A stretch of 64,000 nucleotides of DNA from Gimesia sp. (lineage in GTDB: Bacteria; Planctomycetota; Planctomycetia; Planctomycetales; Planctomycetaceae): contig NZ_JAVJSQ010000015.1 of NCBI RefSeq assembly GCF_040219335.1, positions 393,693 through 457,692 of the forward strand, in the 5' to 3' direction. Made by a program: the position numbers and the translations under genes. Below the pieces are notes generated by a model. The model was not told where the DNA came from. It made no database searches and was given only the letters and a program-made list of their open reading frames with translations. Of the stretch, positions 54,462-63,874 are shown piece by piece (the first letter of the stretch is position 1; every line of letters begins with the position of its first letter).

Positions 54462-56522
54462 GTGAAGCTGTTCTGTAAACTGTCCGTCTGTCTGGGCCTG
54501 TTGTTGACTTATACCAGTCTGCTGTCTGCAGAGGATCTGCAGTTGAACCTGCGATCTCAGTCCGAGACCAGCAAAGGCTCTGGGCGTTATCATCGACTGG
54601 AACACCAGGAGAGCTGGGATCCCGAGCAGACGGCGATGATCGTCTGCGATGTCTGGGATTACCATCATTGTCTGAATGCGGTCCGGCGACTGGAACAGTT
54701 TGCACCGCGGCTGGATCAGCTGCTCAAGACGGCTCGCGCACAGGGAGTGACCATCATCCACGCCCCCAGTGATTGTATGCCCGCTTATGAGGGGCACCCG
54801 GCGCGTCAGCGGGCGCAGCAGGTCACGTTTAAAGGACCGATTCCCGAGGGCATCGAAAACTGGTGCTCGAAGATTCCCAGTGAAGAGCAGGCCGTGTATC
54901 CCCTCGATCAGTCGGATGGGGGTGAGGACGATGATCCGGAAGAGCACAAAGCGTGGGCCGCGAAGCTGAAGTCGCTGGGACGCAATCCGGCACTCCCCTG
55001 GCAGAAGCAGTCGCCGTTGATCACGATTGACAGTGAAAACGATTTCATCAGTGATAAAGGGGATGAAGTCTGGCGGATTCTGGAGAGTCGCGGCATCAAG
55101 AATGTGATTCTGACCGGCGTGCATACCAATATGTGTGTCCTCGGTCGTCCGTTCGGTTTGCGGCAAATGGCACAGAACGGGAAGAACGTAGTGCTGGTGC
55201 GGGACCTGACCGATACGATGTATAACCCGCAGCGCTGGCCTTACGTGAGTCACTTTACCGGCAACGATCTGATTATCTCGCACATCGAAAAATTCATCTG
55301 TCCCACGATTACGAGCGATCAGATTCTGGGAGGGGACGAATTTGTATTCAAGAAAGATGATCGACCGCATCTGGTGATCATCATGGCGGAGCAGGAGTAC
55401 GAGACTGAGGTCAGTCTGCCGAAGTTCGCTGCAGAGAACCTGGGCAAAGCGTTTCGTGTGAGCCTGGTTTTCGCTGATGACAAGGAGCGGAATAAGATCC
55501 CGGGGATCGAAGAGATCAAGGATGCGGATCTCGTGTTGTTCAGCGTACGCAGACGTGTACTTCCGGAAAAGCAGATGGCGCTGATCAAGAAGTATGTCGC
55601 CGCGGGTAAGCCGGTGGTGGGTATCCGCACCGCGAGCCATGCGTTTTCACTGCGCGGGAAAGAGCCGCCGAAAGGATACGCGGACTGGCCTGAATTTGAT
55701 GCGACGGTGTTTGGCGGCAGCTATCACGGCCATCACGCGAATGATCTGAAGTCGATCGTGACGATCAATCCAAAACAGAAGCAGAACCCGATCCTGACGG
55801 GCATTCCCGACAAACCGTTCCCGCAGGCGTATTCGCTGTACGAGGTGACTCCGCTGGCGAAAGGGACGACGGTACTGATGACGGCGGAAATCAAAGGGAA
55901 GCCGGTTGAACCGGTGGCCTGGACGTTTCAACGGAAAGACGGTGGCCGTTCGTTTTACACGTCGTTGGGACACACGGGCGATTTCCAGCAACCCGAGTTC
56001 GTGCGGCTGCTGGCTAACGGGATCTACTGGGCCGCGGGTCTGAATCCGGAGAAAGTGAAACTCTCCGACAAGGTGAGCCTGCGTGGTGCACCGCACTGGA
56101 CGGTGGTTTCTGTGCCCGAGTTCAAGAAGCCGACAGGGACCGTAGAGAGTCGCTGGTATCGGTGCGTGGCCCGAATGCCGAAAGCGTGGCTGGCTGGTGA
56201 GCCTTTACAGTTAAAGGTACCCACGTCTGCCGGGAACACGGTTCAAGCCTGGTTAAACGGAACGGCTCTCAAGCAACGGGGCGACGGTTTCGTGATCGCG
56301 CCGGAGATGGTGACCGTGAACGATGCGAACCTGATTGTCGTGGCGGTTTCCGGGCGTGATGCGGGAGCCGATTTTGCATCGGTGCCTCAACTGGTTTCTG
56401 CCAGTGGTGCACTTCCCCTGGCGGGACGCTGGCAGTATCGATCGGGCGATGATCGTGCGTTTGCAAACATGCCTCTGCCGGCTAAGTTCGGTACGGTGAC
56501 GGATATTGTTTTTAAACCGTGA
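54462..56522 (+). CDS. Exported isochorismatase-like / ThuA-like fusion protein
   Basis: A 686-residue protein starting at GTG 54462, preceded by AGGAGA; a longer frame from 54438 lacks this. The signal peptide ends at LLSA. Residues 40-280 resemble cysteine hydrolases of the isochorismatase/nicotinamidase family (AMIVCDVWDYHHC, LITIDSENDFI, VILTGVHTNMCVLGRPFGLR with the active-site Cys). Residues 290-540 match ThuA-like trehalose-utilisation domains (VGIRTASHAF, FGGSYHGHHAND, FYTSLGHTGDF). The last 140 residues resemble a beta-sandwich carbohydrate-binding region. Common in Planctomycetes sugar loci; the substrate is unknown. Confidence 0.83.
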   Translation: MKLFCKLSVCLGLLLTYTSLLSAEDLQLNLRSQSETSKGSGRYHRLEHQESWDPEQTAMIVCDVWDYHHCLNAVRRLEQFAPRLDQLLKTARAQGVTIIHAPSDCMPAYEGHPARQRAQQVTFKGPIPEGIENWCSKIPSEEQAVYPLDQSDGGEDDDPEEHKAWAAKLKSLGRNPALPWQKQSPLITIDSENDFISDKGDEVWRILESRGIKNVILTGVHTNMCVLGRPFGLRQMAQNGKNVVLVRDLTDTMYNPQRWPYVSHFTGNDLIISHIEKFICPTITSDQILGGDEFVFKKDDRPHLVIIMAEQEYETEVSLPKFAAENLGKAFRVSLVFADDKERNKIPGIEEIKDADLVLFSVRRRVLPEKQMALIKKYVAAGKPVVGIRTASHAFSLRGKEPPKGYADWPEFDATVFGGSYHGHHANDLKSIVTINPKQKQNPILTGIPDKPFPQAYSLYEVTPLAKGTTVLMTAEIKGKPVEPVAWTFQRKDGGRSFYTSLGHTGDFQQPEFVRLLANGIYWAAGLNPEKVKLSDKVSLRGAPHWTVVSVPEFKKPTGTVESRWYRCVARMPKAWLAGEPLQLKVPTSAGNTVQAWLNGTALKQRGDGFVIAPEMVTVNDANLIVVAVSGRDAGADFASVPQLVSASGALPLAGRWQYRSGDDRAFANMPLPAKFGTVTDIVFKP

Positions 56523-56600
56523 AGGTGTGGGAAGCTTAGTACCAACTGGTTTCAGATGGCAGGAGTGATTTGCAGGAGCATCCGGAAGATTTCCCTGTCA

Positions 56601-56650
56601 GTTTCCAGTTCGCTGCGCTCACCCCGAATTGCATTCGAGGCTACTCTTTG
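56601..56650 (+). repeat. Partial copy of the intergenic hairpin repeat (copy C)
   Basis: This segment matches the 3-prime end of the two repeats near 62.2 and 63.8 kb: TTCGCTGCGCTCACCCCGAA followed by the hairpin CCCCGAAT-TGC-ATTCGAGG at 56622-56640. One stem pair is broken (C-A), unlike the two full copies. The rest of the element is absent. It sits in the 268-base spacer between two convergent genes. Confidence 0.7.
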
Positions 56651-56790
56651 AATTGGGGACGCTTGATCTGGAATTCACTGTCTGCTCGCTATTTAGACCG
56701 GACACATGGCACCCGGCGTTTGCTACCATTAAATGAAATCTTCGCTGGAGATTTTACCGGCGGCTGGCGCCGTGCCGCTCAGTTTTCGGC

Positions 56791-57705
56791 TCACATGAAC
56801 GTACAACGGTTGCAGGGTTCGACGCTTAAGCGGGAGACTGTAGACTCCCGGAGGCGTCGGTATTCGGGAGAGTTGTAGATCTCCAGGACATTCTGATCGT
56901 TGGCGTTGCCGATGGTATATTCCGCCTGACCGTCGGCACAGCAGTGGGCGACTTCGCCGGTCGCAGTGATCGAGAGTTCGAACCAGCGTTCGCAGCCCAT
57001 GTTGGGTACATTGTTGACTTCGAGTCCCTGGACCTGCCCGATCCATTCCATACGCGGGAAGACACTCGATTTGAACAGGGGATAGTTGATGTTGACCCAC
57101 TGCACGAATTCCAGGTCGGCGGCGGTGCCGTCACCTACGCGGGAAAGGACAACCGGAAAGGTGACATCGCCTTCCATGAAGGCATCGTGAATCATTTCCA
57201 ACCGCTGTCGCGTACGCTGATAGGGGAGGCTCATCACCCGTTCGTATTCTGCTTCGCGATGATCGTTGAAGGAGATCCAGAGGTACTGGATGTTTTTGAT
57301 TTCCTGCAACTGCTCCAGCTTGTCTTCCGTGATCGGGGTGGAGTTGGAGGTCAGCGCGATCTTTGCCTGCGGGAGCAGGGTGTTGATCTTTTCCAGAACG
57401 TCAAACAGGCGGACATCCAGAAACGGTTCGCTGACTTTGAACGGCGAAATCTGCAGGTTCATTTCCTGGGGAATGGCGGTCAGCTCGTTCAGGATTTTGT
57501 CGATGAGCTCATCGCTCATTTTAGTGTGCTTGCGGTTCAGATCCGGGTAAGGACAGAAGTTGCAGCTGGCGTTGCAGCGGGCCTGGGTCTCCAGATGAAC
57601 GTTGCGTGGATAGTCCATGTAGAGGGAATGCCGCATGCGGGCGATGCCTGCGTCGTATTCTGCTCTCTGATCGCCAAATTGGTAGGGGGTGATGACTTCC
57701 AGCAT
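56791..57705 (-). CDS. Radical SAM/SPASM domain protein
   Basis: A 304-residue radical SAM enzyme with the motif C44-x3-C48-x2-C51 (QARCNASCNFCPYPDLNRKH) and a C-terminal SPASM-like region with cysteines in MGCERWFEL, VAHCCADGQ and EPCNRCTFM, which should hold an auxiliary iron-sulfur cluster. SPASM enzymes modify peptides, sugars or other small molecules; no substrate gene is adjacent. The frame opens at 57735; ATG 57705 has a GGAAGAG-like ribosome binding site. It is divergent from pyrF and stands alone. Confidence 0.85.
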   Translation of the reverse strand: MLEVITPYQFGDQRAEYDAGIARMRHSLYMDYPRNVHLETQARCNASCNFCPYPDLNRKHTKMSDELIDKILNELTAIPQEMNLQISPFKVSEPFLDVRLFDVLEKINTLLPQAKIALTSNSTPITEDKLEQLQEIKNIQYLWISFNDHREAEYERVMSLPYQRTRQRLEMIHDAFMEGDVTFPVVLSRVGDGTAADLEFVQWVNINYPLFKSSVFPRMEWIGQVQGLEVNNVPNMGCERWFELSITATGEVAHCCADGQAEYTIGNANDQNVLEIYNSPEYRRLRESTVSRLSVEPCNRCTFM

Positions 57706-57980
57706 TTTGTCGACTCTTCCATGAATCAGGGACAAGCGGAATATGGTTTGTTGTGCAGATCGGGGAGTGGCTGTTTTCAGTCAATGAGAGCTTCCGGTCC
57801 GAATCCTGTAGAACAGTTCCCTCTGTCCGTTTCGGCTGGTGAAAACTCTGCCATGGATCGGGATTTCAAAAACCCTCATTATTCCATTGTCGGCTTAATT
57901 TAGTATGATTCATGAAGGAAAACCTCGAACCTTCTGATATTGAAAATGTCCTAACTTGTATCTCTGAAAGCAGTTAACTG

Positions 57981-58922
57981 ATGCACCACTTTTCTGATCG
58001 TCTGAATGCCGCCATCCGCAGTAAAAAAACACCCGCTCTGGTCGGCCTGGACCCCCGCTTTGACTGGCTTCCCGAGGAGATCGTCTCTGCTGCGGAAGCG
58101 AAACATTCCAGCAAAGCGGAGATCGTCGCGGCTGCTTTTGAAGAGTTCTGTTTCCGCATGATCGATGTGGTCGCTCCCCTGGTGCCGGCGGTCAAGCCGC
58201 AGGCCGCGTTCTTTGAAGAATGGGGGCCCGCCGGTTGTCTCGCGCTGCAACGTGTGATTAAGCGGGCGCGTGAAACGGGGCTGGTTGTGATCTGCGATGC
58301 GAAGCGGGGAGACATCGGCTCGACGGCAGAAGCGTATGCCCGCGCGTACCTGGCAGGCGAAGATCCGGAGAGTGCCATCTGGGCAGCGGATTGTCTGACA
58401 GTCAATCCCTACCTGGGCAGTGATACGCTGCAACCGTTTGTGAAAGTGGCCGTCGAACGGGGGGCGGGGATTTACGTGCTGGTCCGAACGAGTAACCCGG
58501 GTGCGGGGACCTTTCAGGATCGGAAAACAGATGGTCATACCTTGTATGAATGCGTGGCGTCGGTGGTGAATGATCTCGCTTTGAATACAACGGGCAACGG
58601 ACACTACGGGGCCATTGGTGCGGTGGTGGGAGCGACCTATCCTGAAGAGCTGACACAACTGCGGGAACTGATGCCGCATGCTCCGCTGCTGGTGCCCGGT
58701 TATGGGAGCCAGGGGGCGGGAGCCGGCGATGTCGCGGGGGCCTTTGATGCGGAAGGGCTGGGAGCGATCATTAACAGTTCGCGGGGAATCAACTTCGCGA
58801 TTCGTAAGGAACCGTATTCCGAGAAATTCGCTCCGGAAGAATGGGAGCAGGCAGTGGAAGCGGCCACGCATGATATGATCGCCGATCTGGCCGAACACAC
58901 GCCCGCCGGGAAGCTGCAATGA
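57981..58922 (+). CDS. pyrF: Orotidine 5'-phosphate decarboxylase, type 2
   Basis: A 313-residue enzyme that decarboxylates OMP to UMP in pyrimidine synthesis. The type 2 signature [18 protein letters not shown] carries the catalytic Asp-Lys-Asp set; [24 protein letters not shown], and [15 protein letters not shown] follow the family order. Length fits type 2 enzymes. Its stop overlaps the start of the next gene (ATGA), so the two are translationally coupled. Confidence 0.95.
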   Translation: MHHFSDRLNAAIRSKKTPALVGLDPRFDWLPEEIVSAAEAKHSSKAEIVAAAFEEFCFRMIDVVAPLVPAVKPQAAFFEEWGPAGCLALQRVIKRARETGLVVICDAKRGDIGSTAEAYARAYLAGEDPESAIWAADCLTVNPYLGSDTLQPFVKVAVERGAGIYVLVRTSNPGAGTFQDRKTDGHTLYECVASVVNDLALNTTGNGHYGAIGAVVGATYPEELTQLRELMPHAPLLVPGYGSQGAGAGDVAGAFDAEGLGAIINSSRGINFAIRKEPYSEKFAPEEWEQAVEAATHDMIADLAEHTPAGKLQ

Positions 58923-59554
58923 GCGACCACGCGAAGTCGTTTGCAGAAGCGTCACTGCATCTGCGAGAAGTCGATCACCGACTCAAGCCGGTGATTGATA
59001 ATATTGGTGTCTGTTCGTTGAAGCCTTATCGTTATCGGTTTGCTCTGCTGCTGCGGTCGATCGTCTCACAGCAGATTTCCACGTCCGCAGCCCGGACAAT
59101 TTATAAACGTCTGCATGCGTTGACCGGAAAAGGGCAGCCGAGCGCGGAAAAGATCATGCAGCTCTCTCACGAACAGCTGCGTTCGGTAGGGCTCTCGGCG
59201 CAGAAGGCGAACTACGTGCATCATCTGGCTGAGATGGTGCTGGAGAAGAACGTACGCTTGCATAAACTGCACCAGATGACCGATGATGAGGTGACCGCGG
59301 AGCTGGTGCAGGTCAAGGGGATCGGGCAGTGGACGGCGCAGATGTTTCTGATGTTCGGACTCTGTCGTCCCGATGTCTTCCCGCATGACGACCTGGGAAT
59401 TCAGAACGGCATCCAGACGATTTACGAACTGGAGACCCGTCCCGACAAGCAGACGTGTATCGAAATCGCTGAACTCTGGGCGCCTTATCGGACGGTGGCC
59501 AGCTGGTACTGCTGGCGGGTGCTGGAAATGGAAACGCCCGACGGTCCGTGGTAA
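58919..59554 (+). CDS. DNA-3-methyladenine glycosylase, AlkA-like
   Basis: A 211-residue HhH-GPD DNA glycosylase that removes alkylated bases in base excision repair. [19 protein letters not shown] is the conserved entry helix, [15 protein letters not shown] the helix-hairpin-helix, and the Asp in FPHDDLGIQ the catalytic residue. It is compact, as in bacterial AlkA homologues without an N-terminal domain. It overlaps pyrF by 4 bases and is followed by the oxidoreductase gene after 34 bases, so the three genes may form an operon. Confidence 0.92.
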   Translation: MSDHAKSFAEASLHLREVDHRLKPVIDNIGVCSLKPYRYRFALLLRSIVSQQISTSAARTIYKRLHALTGKGQPSAEKIMQLSHEQLRSVGLSAQKANYVHHLAEMVLEKNVRLHKLHQMTDDEVTAELVQVKGIGQWTAQMFLMFGLCRPDVFPHDDLGIQNGIQTIYELETRPDKQTCIEIAELWAPYRTVASWYCWRVLEMETPDGPW

Positions 59555-59588
59555 GTATATTTATAACTCTGACAAAACCGGATCTATC

Positions 59589-60590
59589 ATGACAAATTCC
59601 TTTCGCTGTTTTCAGGTTAGTCAACAGGAACCCAAAGAAATTACAGCTGATGTTGTCTCAGCACCGTATAACAACCTGCCTGACGGTGAAGTGACGATAC
59701 GCGTCGTTTATTCGTCGGTGAATTATAAAGACGCTCTGGCGGCGATCGGGAATCCCGGCGTGGTCCGTCATTTTCCACATGTGCCCGGAATCGATGCGGC
59801 GGGCATTGTGGAGTCTTCCGACTCCGATCAGTTCCAGGCGGGAGACAAAGTGGTTGTGACCAGCTATGAGCTGGGAGTCGAACGCTGGGGGGGCTGGTCC
59901 GAATTGATTCGCGTCAAACCGGAATGGATTGTACCGCTGCCTGAAGGGCTTTCACTGAAAGAGTCGATGATTCTCGGAACCGCAGGACTGACGGCGGCGA
60001 TGTGCGTCGACAGTCTGCTGCACCATCATATCAGGCCCGAGTCGGGCAAGGTGCTGGTGACGGGGGCTTCGGGAGGTGTCGGATCGTTCGCCCTGTCGCT
60101 GCTGAAACGATGTGGATATCAGGTGACCGCTGTCTCTGGTAAGCCGGAATACCATCAGCGATTGCTCGATCTGGGAGCTGACGAAGTCGTCGATCGACTG
60201 GCAATTGATATCAACTCGGACCGACCTTTACTCAAAGGGCACTGGGCGGCTGCCATCGATACGGTGGGCGGCTCTCTGTTGAGCCATGTGATTCGCTCGA
60301 TACAGCCCCAAGGTTGTGTGGCCGCCTGTGGGAATGCGGGGGGCGCGCAGCTGGATTTGACCGTGTTCCCATTCATTCTGCGGGGAGTGACACTCGACGG
60401 GATCGATTCGGCCTGGTACCCGATTGAAAAGCGGGCTGCACTCTGGCAGAAGCTGGCGACCGACTGGAAGCTGGACGATCTCGAATCGCGGGCGAAGGTC
60501 ATCACACTCGACCAGGCACAGCAGACGGTCGAGAGCCTGCTGGAAGGGACGCACCAGGAACGGACGATCATCCAGGTGGGAGCCGAATAG
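59589..60590 (+). CDS. YhdH/AcuI-type NADPH quinone oxidoreductase
   Basis: A 333-residue zinc-free medium-chain reductase. Features: SSVNYKDALAAIGNPGVVRH, the PHVPGIDAAGIVESS segment, and the nucleotide-binding loop VLVTGASGGVGSFALSLL. The YhdH/AcuI subgroup reduces acryloyl-CoA or small quinones. The open frame reaches back into the glycosylase gene, but ATG 59589 starts where homology starts. Last gene of the pyrF unit, followed by a strong hairpin. Confidence 0.92.
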   Translation: MTNSFRCFQVSQQEPKEITADVVSAPYNNLPDGEVTIRVVYSSVNYKDALAAIGNPGVVRHFPHVPGIDAAGIVESSDSDQFQAGDKVVVTSYELGVERWGGWSELIRVKPEWIVPLPEGLSLKESMILGTAGLTAAMCVDSLLHHHIRPESGKVLVTGASGGVGSFALSLLKRCGYQVTAVSGKPEYHQRLLDLGADEVVDRLAIDINSDRPLLKGHWAAAIDTVGGSLLSHVIRSIQPQGCVAACGNAGGAQLDLTVFPFILRGVTLDGIDSAWYPIEKRAALWQKLATDWKLDDLESRAKVITLDQAQQTVESLLEGTHQERTIIQVGAE

Positions 60591-60613
60591 CGGCGGTATC
60601 CGGCGCAAAGCAA

Positions 60614-60642
60614 GAGGCCATGCCCACGAAGGGCATGGCCTC
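60614..60642 (+). terminator. Bidirectional hairpin terminator
   Basis: A perfect 12-bp stem (GAGGCCATGCCC, loop ACGAA, GGGCATGGCCTC) lies between the convergent oxidoreductase and aldolase genes. The T run after it is weak on both strands. Confidence 0.75.
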
Positions 60643-60673
60643 TGATGCTGAGTTGATTTTAATGGTCGCTGGT

Positions 60674-61471
60674 TTAGTAGCGGGCCAGATCGGCGGTGTC
60701 GGACTTGAGATTCAAGCCGGTGACGATCCGCTGGGCTTCGTTGACCATGAACTTGACTTCACTGCCACAGGCGATGAACCGCCAGCCTTCGGCGATACGC
60801 TGTTCGACGGCTTCGACAGTCTGCACGTGCAGACCGACGGGGGTGCCGGTCTTTTTGCCGGTTTCCAGAATCCGCTGCAGCATGGCTTCAAGTTCATCGG
60901 GTGACGGATGCACGCCGGTGGCTTTGCTCATCTGGAAGGTGAGGTCGTTGGGACCGACGAAGATAGCGTCAACGCCTTCCAGGCTGTAGATCTCTTCGGC
61001 GTTTTCGACTCCTTCGGGGGATTCGGTCTGCAGGACGACGAGGATTTCATCGTTCGCGTATTTGTAGTAGTCGCCTGCGGTGGCATCGAAGTTCATGGCG
61101 TGCAGTACGCCGCCTACCGAACGGTTGCCGATCGGCGGATATTTCACGGCGTCGATGACCTCTTTGGCCTGTTCGACGGTGTTGATCATCGGGGCGACAA
61201 TCCCGTGGGCACCGGCGTCGAGGGCCCGCTTGATGAGTTCATATTTTCCGAGCGGAACCCGGCAGAGGGGGACGCAGCCGGCATCTGCGATGGCACCGAA
61301 GAGGAGTGCGGCCTGCGACCAGTCGATGGGCGAGTGTTCCATGTCGACGGTCAGCCAGGGGAATCCGACGCGGGCCATCAGACGGGTCATCATTACATCC
61401 CCGGATGAGAGCCATGTTCCAACCTGAGGTTTCCCCTCACTTAATGCTGCTTTGACCGGATTCTTTTTCAT
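60674..61471 (-). CDS. HpcH/HpaI family aldolase
   Basis: A 265-residue class II pyruvate aldolase-like protein. It shows [53 protein letters not shown], the [17 protein letters not shown] strand with metal-binding Glu, and GPNDLTFQM with Asp. The family cleaves 4-hydroxy-2-oxoheptanedioate or 2-keto-3-deoxyglucarate. Next to it are a cupin and, farther on, an enolase-superfamily dehydratase-like gene, which together suggest breakdown of a sugar acid; pathway assignment is inference. Confidence 0.9.
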   Translation of the reverse strand: MKKNPVKAALSEGKPQVGTWLSSGDVMMTRLMARVGFPWLTVDMEHSPIDWSQAALLFGAIADAGCVPLCRVPLGKYELIKRALDAGAHGIVAPMINTVEQAKEVIDAVKYPPIGNRSVGGVLHAMNFDATAGDYYKYANDEILVVLQTESPEGVENAEEIYSLEGVDAIFVGPNDLTFQMSKATGVHPSPDELEAMLQRILETGKKTGTPVGLHVQTVEAVEQRIAEGWRFIACGSEVKFMVNEAQRIVTGLNLKSDTADLARY

Positions 61472-61533
61472 CAGTCTGAATGTCTTTCCTGTAATCTATT
61501 TGAAATTGAAGTGATCTGATACCAGATGTTAAT

Positions 61534-61878
61534 TCACCCATTCTCGACAGGCTCATAGTGGATTGCAAGCCAAACGCTTTCCTGGTCGACGGCGGTCGCT
61601 TCGACCCGGTGCAGACAATGCGCGGGAATGTTCACTGCATCGCCGGGAATGAGCGTCCGTCCCTCGGTTTCGCCCTCAAAACGGAGTACGGCTGACCCCG
61701 AGAGCAGAACCACCCATTCGGCGTGTTCCTGATCGTACCACTGTCCTTCCCGCGTGGACTGCCCGGTCGAAACAATGCGTTCCACCCGGCAGGACTGACC
61801 CCGGAAGAGGTGTTCGAAGAGCTCCTCGGTTGGGGGTGTGGCTTGCGGCGTGAGCAGGTTGGTGATTTCAGGAATCAT
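61534..61878 (-). CDS. Cupin domain protein
   Basis: A 114-residue single-domain cupin. Motif 1 appears as QWYDQEHAEWVVLLSGSAVL and motif 2 as GDAVNIPAHCLHRVEA; the histidines of each could hold a metal. Similar small cupins are oxygenases, isomerases or sensors. Located 62 bases upstream of the aldolase gene on the same strand, likely co-transcribed. Confidence 0.85.
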   Translation of the reverse strand: MIPEITNLLTPQATPPTEELFEHLFRGQSCRVERIVSTGQSTREGQWYDQEHAEWVVLLSGSAVLRFEGETEGRTLIPGDAVNIPAHCLHRVEATAVDQESVWLAIHYEPVENG

Positions 61879-61967
61879 GGCGGTACCTTGCAGGGGGCGA
61901 AAGGGGACGGAGTTGAATCTTCCTTCTGTTTTACTTTACGGGAGGCGGGGCGGGGTCACAACCGTGG

Positions 61968-62248
61968 ATTTTTTCTATCACGAAAAACGCGAAAGACACG
62001 AAAAGGTTCGGGTGGGATTGCTGGAAAGTGGGGGCTCTCAAATGAAGGAAACCGAACCGGGGGTGGTCTCGGATGTAATCCGATATTGCCGGAGGCAACA
62101 GGAGGTTGGAGGGGGATTATCATGTGGTCAGTGGACGTACCTCATTTTAAGGTTAATAGTGTTGGTAGCTCTGTTATGAATTGTTCTGGTGAGCTGCAAC
62201 CTCCTGTTCGCTGCGCTCACCCCGAATTGCATTCGGGGCTACCCTTTT
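61968..62248 (+). repeat. Structured intergenic repeat, copy A
   Basis: About 270 bases nearly the same as copy B at 63.5 kb. Order: an ACGAAA-rich start, a hairpin TCGGAT-GTA-ATCCGA (62069-62083), a hairpin TTGCC-GGA-GGCAA (62086-62098), a middle part (CCTCATTTTAAGGTTAAT), and the terminal hairpin CCCCGAAT-TGC-ATTCGGGG (62220-62238). Compared with copy B the terminal stem differs at three pairs, each changed on both strands so pairing is kept. No gene within. The spacer around it (61879-62379) shows nothing else. Confidence 0.85.
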
Positions 62249-62379
62249 TATACCCACTGTTGGGTGAGCCAGCATTGCCCTTACTTTTACATGGACTGGT
62301 CTGCTTGTGGGTCTTCTGGGGAAGTGGTAGCATGAGATTCTCGCCCGACAACTGATTTCCCCTGCCTCTGGAGCCTCCG

Positions 62380-63486
62380 ATGAAGATCACTGGCGTTGAA
62401 ACGTTTCTGGTTGATGTCCCGCTGCAAGTTCCGGTTTCGCCTTACCAGTCGCGGTATATTTCTTCAATGACGACGGGCGCTCTGCTGATTCGCCTCGAGA
62501 CTGATGCGGGTATTACCGGCTGGGGCGAGACGCCGCAGCGGCTGTCGTTTCAAGGTGCGGTCAGTTTTACGGGCGAGGAAGCCGAGTACTTCCGGCCGAT
62601 TCTGCTGGGGAAGGATCCGACTGACATTGCTGCCCTGTATGCGGATTGGGGGATGGGGGACGAGCCTTATCGTCAGTCGCTGGCAGAAATGGCCTGCTGG
62701 GATATCCTGGGGAAACAGGCGGGGCTGCCGCTGCATCGTCTGTTGGGCGGACTGTACCGGGATCGCGTGGAAGTAACCTGCTGCATGGGGATTCGCGGTC
62801 CCGAGGAGGCGGCTGCGATTGCGAAGCATTATGTCGACCGGGGGTTTTCCACCATGAAGACCAAGGCGGGGCGATCGCCGGAAGAGGATCTGGCGATGGT
62901 GCGGGGGATTCGTGAGTCGGTGGGAGACAAGCTCAATCTGCGGATCGACCCCAACATGGGGTACACGCCGGAAGTGGCACTGCAACTGGCCCGCGATCTG
63001 GAACCGTACGAGCTGCAGTATTTCGAACAGCCGATGCATAAAGACCTGCTGCAGGAATCGGCGGACATCCGCAAGCAGACGACGACGCCACTGGCGTTGA
63101 ATGAATCGGTGACGACGCTGGAGAATGTCCGCAAGATTCTGGAACTGGATGCGGCGGAATACCTGCTGCCGGATACGTATCAGTGCGGCGGGATCTGGGC
63201 GGTGAAGCTGGTGGGCGAAGTGGCGGCCTCGGCGGGTGTGCCCTGTATTTTTCATTGTGCCCACGACCTGGGGCTCCGCACAGCGACGATGCTGCACATG
63301 GCGGCTTCATCTCCCAATTTCCCGCTGGCGAATGACTGCACCTATTACAGTCTGGAGAACGATATCATCACCGAACGGTTTGAGATCAATGAGGGCACAA
63401 TGGCGGTGCCGACCAAACCGGGGCTGGGTGTGGACGTTGATGAGGGGATGCTGCAGAAGTACCTGGTGGGGAGTTCGCTGGGGTGA
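62380..63486 (+). CDS. Mandelate racemase / muconate lactonizing-like enolase-superfamily enzyme
   Basis: A 368-residue member of the enolase superfamily. The base motif K160-x-K162 (STMKTKAG), the metal ligands D190 (RIDPNMG), E216 (YFEQPM) and E242 (ALNESV), and a second base candidate His292 or His295 (FHCAHDLG) are all visible. Such enzymes abstract the alpha-proton of a carboxylate, as in sugar acid dehydratases. The gene lies between two copies of the intergenic repeat, and the aldolase/cupin pair is its neighbour on the other side of copy A. Confidence 0.92.
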   Translation: MKITGVETFLVDVPLQVPVSPYQSRYISSMTTGALLIRLETDAGITGWGETPQRLSFQGAVSFTGEEAEYFRPILLGKDPTDIAALYADWGMGDEPYRQSLAEMACWDILGKQAGLPLHRLLGGLYRDRVEVTCCMGIRGPEEAAAIAKHYVDRGFSTMKTKAGRSPEEDLAMVRGIRESVGDKLNLRIDPNMGYTPEVALQLARDLEPYELQYFEQPMHKDLLQESADIRKQTTTPLALNESVTTLENVRKILELDAAEYLLPDTYQCGGIWAVKLVGEVAASAGVPCIFHCAHDLGLRTATMLHMAASSPNFPLANDCTYYSLENDIITERFEINEGTMAVPTKPGLGVDVDEGMLQKYLVGSSLG

Positions 63487-63529
63487 TTTACGGTCGCTGT
63501 CCGGCCAGCTGACAGGTGGCACCCATGCG

Positions 63530-63801
63530 ATTATTTCTACCACGAAAAACACGAAAGGCACGAAAAGATTCGGGTGGAAAGTGGGGGTTCTCAAATGAAG
63601 GACACCCAACCAGGGTGGTATCGGATGTAATCCGATATTGCCGGAGGCAACAGGAGGTCTCAGGGTGATTATAAGGTGGTCAGTAGATATACCTCATTTT
63701 AAGGTTAATTGTGTTCGTAGCTCTGTTATGAATTGGTCTGGTGAGCTGCGACCTCCTGTTCGCTGCGCTCGGCACGGATTGCATCCGTGCCCACCCATTT
63801 T
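63530..63801 (+). repeat. Structured intergenic repeat, copy B
   Basis: Direct repeat of copy A in the same orientation. It begins ATTATTTCTACCACGAAAAA and keeps the first two hairpins unchanged (63619-63649 region). The terminal hairpin is GGCACGGAT-TGC-ATCCGTGCC (63771-63791). The two copies bracket the enolase-superfamily gene. Confidence 0.85.
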
Positions 63802-63816
63802 TTGAGCGGAATGGCG

Positions 63817-63865
63817 CTAGCCACCGGTAAGTGGGTTCCGCGCTGAAGAAATTACCGGCGGCTAG
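63817..63865. repeat. Imperfect 14-bp inverted repeat
   Basis: CTAGCCACCGGTAA (63817-63830) and TTACCGGCGGCTAG (63852-63865) pair with one mismatch around a 21-base loop, just after the stop of the partial gene at the window end and right after repeat copy B. A similar half, TTACCGGCGGCTGG, lies near 56.75 kb after copy C. Confidence 0.5.
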
Positions 63866-63874
63866 TAACTCCGA

